Assembly (NCBI RefSeq): GCF_003463825.1
Contig: NZ_QSDY01000029.1
Span: forward strand, 1 to 24,174
Source: Veillonella sp. AM51-8BH
Lineage (GTDB): Bacteria; Bacillota; Negativicutes; Veillonellales; Veillonellaceae
Reading direction: 5' to 3'
DNA length: 24,174 bases
The first letter of the stretch is position 1. Each line of letters opens with the position of its first letter. A program made the position numbers and the translations under genes. Shown here piece by piece: positions 8,344 through 15,757 of this stretch. The notes beneath the pieces were generated by a model. That model saw only the letters and a program-made list of their open reading frames with translations, had not been told where the DNA came from and did no database searches.

Positions 8344-9191
8344 TAACGTTCTACAATATTATATACATCCCGGCGGGAAACGTTAAAACGTTTTGCCACC
8401 TGGCGAATTGCTTCTTTCTTAGGTATCCCTGTATCTACAAGGGCTTGTACAGCATCTACATACGATACTGGTTCACCCGAAACTTCACTAGTATCGGACT
8501 CAATCGTATCAGCGCCACCTACGATGAGAACAAATTCCCCTTTATAGGTGAGCTGATCCAAATCATTTACAAGGTTTTCCAAATCGGTGCGCACAAAGGT
8601 TTCAAACTTCTTCGTCAATTCCCTTGCCACCGTTATGGATCGATTCCCAAAGGCTTCATACATATCTTGTAAGACCTCTTGCAATCGGTGGGGTGCTTCA
8701 TAAAACATCAAGGTCCCCGTTACTTGTGAAAGTCGTTGTAATTCTTCAACTCGATGTTTACCCCGCTTCGGTAAGAAACCTGCAAAAGTAAAGGATTTAG
8801 TATCTAAGCCAGATGCAATGAGTGCGGTCAGTGCCGCATTAGCACCAGGCAATGGTACTACCGTTATGTCTTTTTCAATAGCCTTCGTTACTAGGTCAGC
8901 CCCTGGATCAGATATAGCCGGCATGCCTGCATCACTAACGCAAGCAATGGACTGGCCTTCTAATAAAAGCTCCATAATATAAGTACCCTTTTCTTCCTTA
9001 TTATGTTCATGATACGAAATCAAAGGCTTCTTAATATCAAAATGTTTTAATAATATACCCGTATGACGCGTATCTTCAGCAGCGATAGCATCTACTTCGC
9101 CCAAGATACGAACTGCACGATACGTCATATCTTCTAAATTACCAATCGGTGTAGGCACCAAGTATAAGGTGCCCCATTCATTATCGTTCAT
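8343..9191 (-). CDS. rsmI: 16S rRNA (cytidine-1402-2'-O)-methyltransferase RsmI
   Basis: This SAM-dependent methylase of the tetrapyrrole-methylase fold 2'-O-methylates C1402 in the 16S rRNA decoding centre. The family signature LYLVPTPIGNLEDMTYRA is at residues 9-26, followed by AAEDTRHTGILLKHF and a glycine-rich SDAGMPAISDPGADLV (cofactor site). A PLPGANAALTALIASGL stretch and a C-terminal helical part follow. The frame is open upstream to 9233, but I choose the ATG at 9191, because the protein then has 282 residues (normal) and starts just before the conserved region. The AAGGAGG site is 12 nt away, slightly long. It overlaps the upstream methyltransferase gene by 11 nt. The order matches yabB-yabC of B. 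subtilis. Confidence 0.95.
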   Translation of the reverse strand: MNDNEWGTLYLVPTPIGNLEDMTYRAVRILGEVDAIAAEDTRHTGILLKHFDIKKPLISYHEHNKEEKGTYIMELLLEGQSIACVSDAGMPAISDPGADLVTKAIEKDITVVPLPGANAALTALIASGLDTKSFTFAGFLPKRGKHRVEELQRLSQVTGTLMFYEAPHRLQEVLQDMYEAFGNRSITVARELTKKFETFVRTDLENLVNDLDQLTYKGEFVLIVGGADTIESDTSEVSGEPVSYVDAVQALVDTGIPKKEAIRQVAKRFNVSRRDVYNIVER

Positions 9192-9906
9192 ACCAAGAGG
9201 ACACCTCCTTTGTGTACACATTTGGTTTCTCATAAACGATGAGTGGTGATTCTAATACAAGGCCCTTCTGGCCTTGATAGAGAGCCTCTATTAATACAAG
9301 TTTTGCCGGCTTATCGACCATGCCATGGATAAACCGAATTCGTTTAGCTTGAAAGTTAGCGGCTTCCAGTTCATGTAGCACATATTGTAAACGACTAGCA
9401 CTGTAAATCATCCACAATCGCCCTTTACACTTAATAAAGGACCGCACTGCATTCAGAACCTCTTGTAACGATGTATGTTCATCATTAAGTGCTACAGCTC
9501 TTTCATCAGAAATGGGCTTTTCCCCACTTTCACAATCATAAAAAGGAGGATTTACAATAACACCATCAAAGGGTTTGTCCTGTACATCGCGATACGACAT
9601 GTGCCGATAATCGCCACATACCATAGTTACCACATCTTCTTTATGATTGTGCGCTACACTGCGCTGAGCTAACTTGATAAGGGTTTCGTTAATATCAATA
9701 CCCGTTATATGGCCTGCCCCTAGGGATGTGCCTATAAGTGGCATAACACCTGTTCCCGTGCCAAGGTCAACATAGGATTTACGACCATTGAAACGGCAAA
9801 AGTGAATGAGTGCAATGGCATCAAAGGAAAAGCGAAACATATCCGTCCGTTGATAAATTTGTAAGCCATCGATAATTAAATCATCAAGTCGTTCTTGATC
9901 ATTCAT
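9181..9906 (-). CDS. YabB/TrmN6-type tRNA1(Val) adenine-37 N6-methyltransferase
   Basis: This is a Rossmann-fold SAM methyltransferase of 241 residues. The SAM loop VDLGTGTGVMPLIG is at about residues 46-59, GIDINETL follows, and NPPFYD at 119-124 is the catalytic tetrapeptide of amino-methylating enzymes acting on adenine. The closest characterised relative is E. coli TrmN6 (YfiC), which makes m6A37 in tRNA1(Val); the B. subtilis syntenic homologue is YabB. The exact RNA target here is inferred. The start is an ATG overlapping the ricT stop by 8 nt with GAGGTGG upstream, and its 3' end overlaps rsmI, so it lies inside a coupled operon. Confidence 0.88.
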   Translation of the reverse strand: MNDQERLDDLIIDGLQIYQRTDMFRFSFDAIALIHFCRFNGRKSYVDLGTGTGVMPLIGTSLGAGHITGIDINETLIKLAQRSVAHNHKEDVVTMVCGDYRHMSYRDVQDKPFDGVIVNPPFYDCESGEKPISDERAVALNDEHTSLQEVLNAVRSFIKCKGRLWMIYSASRLQYVLHELEAANFQAKRIRFIHGMVDKPAKLVLIEALYQGQKGLVLESPLIVYEKPNVYTKEVSSWYER

Positions 9907-10744
9907 CAGGCAATGCCACCTCGGACCATTTCAAATCGATAGTACGGCCTGCTTCGAGCTGTACCTTCACTGTATGTTTATGGTGATTTACCTTTAAGAC
10001 CTTACCAATACCTTCATCGGTAACGACCTCTTTACCAATCCCAGGAGGTGCTACATCTTGTGGAGCTTGAGGTCGTTCCTTCTTAACATATAGGTCGCCA
10101 CCCTTTTTATATAAATCATCTTCATAGTTAAGGCAGCACATCAAGCGACCACATACACCAGAAATTTTCGTAGGATTTAGGCTCAAATTTTGATCCTTAG
10201 CCATGCGAATAGAAACTGGTGTGAAATCACCTAAGAAATTAGAACAGCATAACGGTCGACCACAAGCGCCGATACCATTTAGAACCTTAGCCTCATCTCG
10301 AACGCCTACTTGGCGTAACTCAATACGTGTTCTAAATACGGTGGCTAAATCCTTAACAAGCTCACGGAAGTCGATACGACCATCCGCTGTAAAGAAGAAT
10401 ATAATTTTATTCATATCAAATGTGTATTCCACATTGATAAGTTTCATAGGTAACTTACGTTTACCAATTTTTTCGAGACAAATTTCAAAGGCTTTTTCTT
10501 CCCGTTCTTTATTCTTCTCGATTTGTTTTAAATCTTTTGGTGTTGCCTTTCTAATAACAGGCTTAACAGGAGCTACAACAGTGTCTTCAAAGACCTCTTT
10601 AGGTCCGATCACAACAGTACCGTATTCGACGCCACGTGCCGTCTCAACGATAACCCCATCACCAACGGATAGTTCTAATTGTTCAGGCAGAAAATAGTAA
10701 ATCTTCCCGGCCTTTTTAAAGCGTACGCCAACTATGGTTAGCAT
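9899..10744 (-). CDS. ricT: PSP1-domain iron-sulfur protein RicT (YaaT)
   Basis: This 281-residue PSP1-superfamily protein resembles B. subtilis RicT/YaaT, part of the RicA-RicF-RicT complex that binds [4Fe-4S] clusters and assists RNase Y in mRNA maturation. The cluster cysteines are clear: Cys161, Cys166 and Cys167 in ACGRPLCCSNFL, and Cys198, Cys203 and Cys204 in VCGRLMCCLNYE. The N-terminal PSP1 part begins MLTIVGVRFKKAGKIYYF. The ATG directly abuts the repaired holB stop, with GGAGGAGG in front. No ricA or ricF gene is visible in this window, so partners would be encoded elsewhere. holB-ricT adjacency is also the B. subtilis order. Confidence 0.93.
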   Translation of the reverse strand: MLTIVGVRFKKAGKIYYFLPEQLELSVGDGVIVETARGVEYGTVVIGPKEVFEDTVVAPVKPVIRKATPKDLKQIEKNKEREEKAFEICLEKIGKRKLPMKLINVEYTFDMNKIIFFFTADGRIDFRELVKDLATVFRTRIELRQVGVRDEAKVLNGIGACGRPLCCSNFLGDFTPVSIRMAKDQNLSLNPTKISGVCGRLMCCLNYEDDLYKKGGDLYVKKERPQAPQDVAPPGIGKEVVTDEGIGKVLKVNHHKHTVKVQLEAGRTIDLKWSEVALPDE

Positions 10745-10903
10745 TTAGTCCTCCTCCCGAGCATCATGAAGGGCGATACAAAGACCGTCCACCACGAGAG
10801 CGGTTTTTATATGTAAACGCAAAGCCCGTTCTGCTTGCAATGTTTCGGTAATAACCTTAGCCAATGCTGCATAGACCAGCGCGGTAATAATCGTAATAAT
10901 TGA
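10745..10903 (-). pseudogene. Out-of-frame C-terminal tail of holB
   Basis: This stretch reads open for 52 codons in the frame next to holB, beginning SIITIITALVYAALAK and ending LHDAREED. It contains TLQAERALRLHIKTALVVDG, much like the last helices of clamp-loader delta-prime subunits. By contrast, the annotated frame ends in an unrelated, cysteine- and tryptophan-containing stretch. The stop lies directly before the ricT ATG. It has no start codon of its own. Restoring one base in the T4 run at 10905-10908 fuses it to holB. Confidence 0.8.
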
Positions 10904-11784
10904 GTTTTGTACATAGGTACTTGTAATTGTCCATCTTGTGCACCCATCTTAAGAGCCATCATATCTCTACTTACGAGACGCAACCAGTGCATCAACTCTG
11001 ATAGGCTTTCACGAGGCAAACTTTCACAAGCTAAGGAAATCATAGAAAACCATCGCGTTTCAAAGGCAAGGGTGTCCATTACCTTAACGGCTAACTCAAG
11101 CATTTCAATGCGACCTTGCGTAGCCAATTTTTCTACTAACTGCGGATTACCATGACCGGCTAATAAAGCTTGTTCAATATCACCTGTGATGCCACGCTCT
11201 ACGAGGGCTGTGCGAATCGTATCTATATCAACACTGTTAAATCCTACGCCCATACATCTTGAAATGATGGTTGGCAATACAGTATTAATCTTGTTCGTAA
11301 TAATAATGAAATATACCTGCTCAGGTGGTTCTTCAATGGTTTTTAGCATAGCATTTGCCATGACTGCATTGGCCGTGTGAAAGTCCTCCACAATGACAAC
11401 ACGGTTACCATTCCCCGCTACTGACAGATGATCTTGCAATAATGAATACCACTGCTCTACCTTTAGTGTCGTCTTCATAGGGCGAATCCAAAAGGCATCT
11501 CCCTTATCCATATAGATAGGTAAACCTTCTGCTTCGATGCGTTTTTCCGTCTCACCATTGGCAAGACGTGCTTCTTTTACATCTGCTAAATACGCTTCTC
11601 CCTTTGGTTGAGAAAATACTTGGCGTCCCAACAATAGAGACGCTAGACCTATGGCCATATCTAGCTTGCCAAGACCTGCTTCACCATAAAACAAAAGGCT
11701 ATGCGGTAATGCATTACGACTTACAAGTTCCGATAGGTGTGCCTTGATCGAATCTTGACCAATTATAGAATCAAAATATGTCAT
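10807..11784 (-). CDS. holB: DNA polymerase III delta-prime subunit (3' end frameshifted)
   Basis: This is the clamp-loader subunit delta-prime, an AAA+-fold protein that with delta and tau/gamma loads the beta clamp. The N-terminus reads FDSIIGQDSIKAHL, and a Walker-A-like FYGEAGLGK is near residue 33. The typical VVIVEDFHTANAVMANAMLKTIEEPP and IITNKINTVLPTIISRCMGV segments follow. The frame is open from a TTG at 11799, but the ATG at 11784 has AGGAGGGG directly in front and is preferred. The last 32 codons (after about 10905) do not look like the family; the true tail lies in the next frame at 10745-10903, and repair gives 346 residues. A terminator lies between tmk and this gene, so it probably has its own promoter; a TATAAT occurs in the 43-bp gap without a clear -35. 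Confidence 0.9.
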   Translation of the reverse strand: MTYFDSIIGQDSIKAHLSELVSRNALPHSLLFYGEAGLGKLDMAIGLASLLLGRQVFSQPKGEAYLADVKEARLANGETEKRIEAEGLPIYMDKGDAFWIRPMKTTLKVEQWYSLLQDHLSVAGNGNRVVIVEDFHTANAVMANAMLKTIEEPPEQVYFIIITNKINTVLPTIISRCMGVGFNSVDIDTIRTALVERGITGDIEQALLAGHGNPQLVEKLATQGRIEMLELAVKVMDTLAFETRWFSMISLACESLPRESLSELMHWLRLVSRDMMALKMGAQDGQLQVPMYKTQLLRLLPRWSMQHWLRLLPKHCKQNGLCVYI

Positions 11785-11826
11785 AGCCCCTCCTATCAAT
11801 ACATGCTCAATATTAATATTATATAA

Positions 11827-11854
11827 GAAAAAGGCGACTTTTAAAAGAGTCGCC
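11827..11854 (-). terminator. Terminator after tmk
   Basis: GGCGACT at 11833-11839 pairs with AGTCGCC at 11848-11854 around an AT-rich loop, and on the minus strand a T run follows. It begins 6 nt past the tmk stop codon. It divides the decarboxylase-tmk pair from the holB operon. Confidence 0.85.
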
Positions 11855-11859
11855 CTATC

Positions 11860-12546
11860 CTAAGGTAGTAGATTTACTACTGCTTGATATACATCGTTAT
11901 GAATATCTTCTATGGTACGTAACCCATATTGACCAGCACCATCTTTAATAGCACATGGAATACGGTGCCATTGATAGCGTTCTACTAGCTCTTCATAAGC
12001 ATCGTGAACAGCTACTAAATACTGATGATTTCCTTCATGAATATCCCCTGTATTACCTCCCGTTTTACCAGTGCGCTCTGCCATAAGGGCTTCACTCACT
12101 TCAAGAGGCATATCTAAGAGACATACTGCATCAGGTGTAGGCAAGCCAAATTTATTAAACTCAAAGTCTTCAAGCCAATCTAAAAATGCAGTACGTTCCT
12201 TCTGATCGTCGTATTTTACCATTTGGTGCACCATATTAGATGTCGTATAACGATCTGCAATGATGATGCCCCCATTTGTATAGAACTGTTCCCAATCAGT
12301 TCTAAAGGAAGCAAAGCGATCGATAGCGTACATGGAGCTTGCCACATAAGGATTTACATCATGCACATCTTTGCCAAATTCTCCAGCTAGATACATTTTT
12401 ATAGGCATAGCAGCACCGCTATCATAATTTGGAAAGCTTACAGATTTAACTGCATGACCTTCCTTGGTTAATCGCTCTACTAATAGTTTAGTTTGTGTAG
12501 CCTTACCGCTGCCATCTCCACCTTCTAGTATGATTAAAGTCCCCAT
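11860..12546 (-). CDS. tmk: Thymidylate kinase
   Basis: This kinase phosphorylates dTMP to dTDP for DNA synthesis. The P-loop LEGGDGSGKATQTKLL covers residues 8-23, IIIADRYTTSNMVHQ contains the DR(Y/H) substrate motif, and a lid region AERTGKTGG follows. At 228 residues it is slightly longer than the roughly 210 common in bacteria. The frame extends to 12567, but the ATG at 12546 has an AGGAG site 6 nt upstream and starts right at the P-loop strand. It begins 2 nt after the decarboxylase stop, so the two are co-transcribed; yaaO-tmk of B. subtilis has the same order. Confidence 0.96.
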   Translation of the reverse strand: MGTLIILEGGDGSGKATQTKLLVERLTKEGHAVKSVSFPNYDSGAAMPIKMYLAGEFGKDVHDVNPYVASSMYAIDRFASFRTDWEQFYTNGGIIIADRYTTSNMVHQMVKYDDQKERTAFLDWLEDFEFNKFGLPTPDAVCLLDMPLEVSEALMAERTGKTGGNTGDIHEGNHQYLVAVHDAYEELVERYQWHRIPCAIKDGAGQYGLRTIEDIHNDVYQAVVNLLP

Positions 12547-12548
12547 AA

Positions 12549-14030
12549 TTACTCCTGTAACACCCAAATTGTTTCCAATGTCATATCATCAGCCCCATTC
12601 GGTACATAACCTAGAGCCTTACGATTCTCTATATATTGTAACACAGACTCACTAATCACTTCACCTACTGCTACACAAGGAATCCCTGGAGGATAATAAG
12701 CAATTGTCTCTCCTGCCATACGATGAAGTGCGTCTTGTAACCGTACTTGCTCCCGATTGGCATACATAGCATTACGAGGCGTTACTCTTACAATAGGCTC
12801 AGGCAATAAAGCTGAATCTTTGCTAAGGTTTTGCAAATTCTCATCCTTCGTATCATTTGATTCATGAGATGTACTTAACACCGTATCGCTGATAGACCGT
12901 ACTGCTTGAATAAGAGCAGTTATTGACTCTTTTGTATCGCCAATGGTAATGAGTACTAGTACATGATGAGCTTGTACTAACTCCACCTCAATACGATGTT
13001 CTCGTAACATCCGTTCAAATGCAACACCTGTAAGACCTAGTTCTTTAGCATCGATGAGTACCTTGGTACAGTCATAGTTTACCACTCGATCTTCTATGTC
13101 TCTGTATTCCATAGTAGTAATACCAGAAATCTTATGTAATTCACTACGTAAATATAAGCTCAATTCCACGGTTCGACGAATTAGGTCTTCACCTACTGTA
13201 GCCAATTGATGACGCGCCATATCTAAGGATGCCAAAAAGATATAATTTGGACTTGTACTTTGTAACATTTGATGCATTTGTGTAATGCGACGTTTATTAA
13301 TTCTTTCACCTTGCCCTAATAGCCACGATGTTTGTGTTAATGAGCCTACCGATTTATGCGTGCTCTGTGCCACTAAGTCTGCACCTGCTACAATGGCCTC
13401 GATAGGTAATGTATTTGAAAATGGTAAATGAGGGCCGTGCGCTTCATCAACAAGAACAATCATACCTCGTTTATGCGCTTCTTTCACAATATTTACAATA
13501 TCGACACCTACACCATAATAGTTTGGATACACCAAGAGGATAGCCTTTGCTTCTGGATGTGCATCCATGGTTTTAACGACATCATCTAACGATACACCTA
13601 AAGGAATACCCCAACGCTCATCAAATTGACAATCCATATAGACCGGCTTGGCGCCAGATAACACTAAGCCACTAATAACGGAACGATGTGCTTCTCGAGG
13701 AATAATAATCGTTTCATCAGGACCTACAGTGCCCATAATCATCGCTTCAATCAAAGCAGTAGTACCATTAATGGAGAACCAACAATGATCAGCTCCATAT
13801 AACCGTGCTGTTAAGTCCTGAGCCTCTTTTAATTCCCCTTCAGGTTCATGTAAATCATCTAAGGCATACATAACACCTAAGTCATAGGGTAGTGCCGGTC
13901 CCATCCAGTCTTTTAGTAGTTGAGGTGCTTCTACACCAATCTTATGGCCTGGTGTATGAAAAGGGACAAAATGTTGTTTTTTATATGATTCTAAGGCCTC
14001 TACAAAAGGCATTCTTTCTTGATTACTCAT
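12549..14030 (-). CDS. Orn/Lys/Arg decarboxylase family PLP enzyme (YaaO-like)
   Basis: This is a 493-residue fold-type I PLP decarboxylase of the bacterial lysine/ornithine/arginine group. An N-terminal substrate-domain motif FVPFHTPGHK is at residues 21-30. SINGTTALIEAM around 87-98 forms the phosphate cup, VDEAHGPHLPF is at 194-204 (Asp195 contacts the PLP ring nitrogen), and Lys226 in STHKSVGS is the Schiff-base lysine. A polar linker (about 385-410) precedes the C-terminal domain with YYPPGIPCVAVGE. It lacks the N-terminal wing domain of the long inducible E. coli enzymes. Substrate cannot be told from sequence. The gene starts only a few bases after the pth terminator, so its promoter is unclear. 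Confidence 0.92.
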   Translation of the reverse strand: MSNQERMPFVEALESYKKQHFVPFHTPGHKIGVEAPQLLKDWMGPALPYDLGVMYALDDLHEPEGELKEAQDLTARLYGADHCWFSINGTTALIEAMIMGTVGPDETIIIPREAHRSVISGLVLSGAKPVYMDCQFDERWGIPLGVSLDDVVKTMDAHPEAKAILLVYPNYYGVGVDIVNIVKEAHKRGMIVLVDEAHGPHLPFSNTLPIEAIVAGADLVAQSTHKSVGSLTQTSWLLGQGERINKRRITQMHQMLQSTSPNYIFLASLDMARHQLATVGEDLIRRTVELSLYLRSELHKISGITTMEYRDIEDRVVNYDCTKVLIDAKELGLTGVAFERMLREHRIEVELVQAHHVLVLITIGDTKESITALIQAVRSISDTVLSTSHESNDTKDENLQNLSKDSALLPEPIVRVTPRNAMYANREQVRLQDALHRMAGETIAYYPPGIPCVAVGEVISESVLQYIENRKALGYVPNGADDMTLETIWVLQE

Positions 14031-14040
14031 ATTTACCTCG

Positions 14041-14074
14041 TAAAAAAGGCATGAATCTCAATGAGACTCATGCC
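14041..14074 (-). terminator. Terminator between pth and the decarboxylase gene
   Basis: On the minus strand GGCATGAGTCTC pairs with GAGATTCATGCC (12 positions, one G-U) around a 3-nt loop, followed by TTTTTT. It begins 15 nt past the pth stop. Its T run ends within about 10 nt of the decarboxylase start codon, leaving no room for a promoter between them. Confidence 0.88.
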
Positions 14075-14088
14075 CTTATGCATGTTAT

Positions 14089-14667
14089 TTATCGTTGCGG
14101 ACGACGCTTAGGATTGAACTGATTCATCCCTTTATCGATGCCCACCTCTAAAGTACCTAATACAGCTTTCACAGTATTCTTGATACCCTTTTGTACTTTC
14201 TCTTGTGATTCTTCACTAAATGGTGCTAACACATGATCAATGACAGTCCATTGTGGTAATGGACGGCCAATGCCTACGCGGAAACGCGGAAAGTTTTCTG
14301 TGCCTATATGGGAAATCAAGGATTTAATCCCATTATGCCCACCAGAACTACCATTTGGTCGAATACGTAATTTGCCTACCGGTAAATCCATATCATCATA
14401 AATGCAATACACATCAGATGGGTCAATCTTATAATACCGCATCAAGGGACCGACAGACTCACCACTGGCATTCATAAATGTTTGTGGCTTTACAAGCAAT
14501 ACCTTCTCACCATCTACAGTAATACTGCACACCTCTGCACGTTGTTCCTCTTTCCAAGGCGTGTGAGGTACGCTATCGGCAATGGCATCGATAACCATAA
14601 ATCCAATATTATGTTTTGTCGCTTCATATTGCTTGCCTGGATTACCAAGGCCTACTACTAATTTCAA
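14089..14667 (-). CDS. pth: Peptidyl-tRNA hydrolase
   Basis: This enzyme releases tRNA from dropped peptidyl-tRNAs in the cytoplasm. The family pattern is clear: VVGLGNPGKQYEATKHNIGF at residues 4-23 includes the catalytic His19, KPQTFMNASGESV follows near 60, and YDDMDLPVGKLRIRPNGSSGGHNG near 90-113. At 192 residues the length is normal. The start codon is TTG (14665-14667) with AGGTGA close in front; no ATG fits the conserved N-terminus, so this start is well supported. It follows prs by 10 nt, the same prs-pth proximity as in B. subtilis (where ctc lies between). A terminator follows. Confidence 0.97.
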   Translation of the reverse strand: MKLVVGLGNPGKQYEATKHNIGFMVIDAIADSVPHTPWKEEQRAEVCSITVDGEKVLLVKPQTFMNASGESVGPLMRYYKIDPSDVYCIYDDMDLPVGKLRIRPNGSSGGHNGIKSLISHIGTENFPRFRVGIGRPLPQWTVIDHVLAPFSEESQEKVQKGIKNTVKAVLGTLEVGIDKGMNQFNPKRRPQR

Positions 14668-14677
14668 GAATCACCTA

Positions 14678-15631
14678 TTATTTATCAAATAAATTACTTA
14701 CTGAAACTTCATGAAAGATACGCATAATTGCTTCGCCCAATAATGGAGCTACAGATAATTGAGTTACATTGTCTAATTTGCAATTTTCTGGTAATGGCAT
14801 TGTGTTTGTTACGATAAGCTCTTTAATGTTAGAGTTTGCAATACGTTCACTTGCTGGATCTGTTAATACAGCATGGGTAACAGCAGCCATAACAGATTTT
14901 GCACCAAATTCTTCTAATGCTTTAGCGCCTTCTACAAGGGAACCTGCTGTATCTACAATATCGTCAACGATGATGCAGTTTTTACCTTTTACATCGCCAA
15001 TAAGGTTCATAACTTTAGCTACGCCTGGTTCAGGACGTTTTTTCTCGATAATTGCGATTGGCGCACCGATGCGGTCAGCCAAATCACGAGCACGAGTTAC
15101 ACCGCCAAGGTCTGGAGATACAACAATCACATCTTCAAGATTTTTTTCATTAATGTATTTAGCTAAAATGGATGCACCATATAAATGATCTACTGGCACA
15201 TCAAAGAAGCCTTGAATTTGACCTGCATGTAAGTCAATTGTTACAAGACGTGTAATACCAGAAGTTTGCATCAAGTTTGCTACTAATTTTGCAGTAATTG
15301 GTTCACGGCCACGAGTCTTACGGTCTTGGCGAGCATAGCCATAGTAAGGTACTACAGCAGTAATATGGCGTGCAGAAGCGCGTTTTAACGCATCAGCCAT
15401 AACCATTAATTCCATCAAATTGTCGTTTACAGGATAGCTAGTTGGTTGAATGATAAATACATCTTTGCCACGTACGCTTTCATCAATCATAATTTGTACT
15501 TCGCCATTGTTAAAGCGACCTACAAATGCTTCACCTAAAGGCAAACCTAAATAATCACAAATTTCCTTTGCCAATGCAGGATTCGCATTACCTGTGAAAA
15601 TTTTAAGTTTTTTGCCGTCTTCAAATGCCAT
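14678..15631 (-). CDS. prs: Ribose-phosphate pyrophosphokinase (PRPP synthetase)
   Basis: This enzyme makes PRPP from ribose-5-phosphate and ATP for purine, pyrimidine, His, Trp and NAD synthesis. Conserved regions of class I enzymes are present: [20 protein letters not shown] near residue 40, [10 protein letters not shown] near 95, [17 protein letters not shown] near 132, and the PRPP loop [14 protein letters not shown] near 217. The 317-residue length is standard. The ATG is preceded by AAAGGG. The 126-nt gap to glmU holds a good promoter (15712-15740), so prs can be transcribed on its own as well as from upstream. PurR at 17259-18077 uses PRPP as ligand in its family, linking the two functions. 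Confidence 0.98.
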   Translation of the reverse strand: MAFEDGKKLKIFTGNANPALAKEICDYLGLPLGEAFVGRFNNGEVQIMIDESVRGKDVFIIQPTSYPVNDNLMELMVMADALKRASARHITAVVPYYGYARQDRKTRGREPITAKLVANLMQTSGITRLVTIDLHAGQIQGFFDVPVDHLYGASILAKYINEKNLEDVIVVSPDLGGVTRARDLADRIGAPIAIIEKKRPEPGVAKVMNLIGDVKGKNCIIVDDIVDTAGSLVEGAKALEEFGAKSVMAAVTHAVLTDPASERIANSNIKELIVTNTMPLPENCKLDNVTQLSVAPLLGEAIMRIFHEVSVSNLFDK

Positions 15632-15711
15632 TTTGTTACCCTTTCATTTGTTCCTATACTGGTTACTTATCCATAATCATCCATTACAGATACACACTAT
15701 TGCCTTTTTAT

Positions 15712-15740
15712 TGTATACTATTTTGCCCTAATTGTGTTAA
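15712..15740 (-). promoter_or_regulatory. Likely prs promoter
   Basis: On the minus strand TTAACA (15735-15740) and TATACA (15712-15717, continuing AAT) are 17 bp apart, a good sigma-A-type arrangement. The predicted start near 15705 leaves a leader of about 74 nt before the prs ATG. No PurBox-like sequence is visible beside it. Confidence 0.65.
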
Positions 15741-15757
15741 AAAATTATAATATTTTT

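Noticed and set aside
8298..8672. 124-aa plus-strand frame across the metG-rsmI junction
   Set aside because: It lies antisense to the conserved C-terminus of rsmI and the metG start; no domain is recognised.
9192..9233. Upstream extension of rsmI (MRNQMCTQRRCPLG)
   Set aside because: It overlaps the end of the upstream gene, is not family-like, and the ATG at 9191 gives the normal length.
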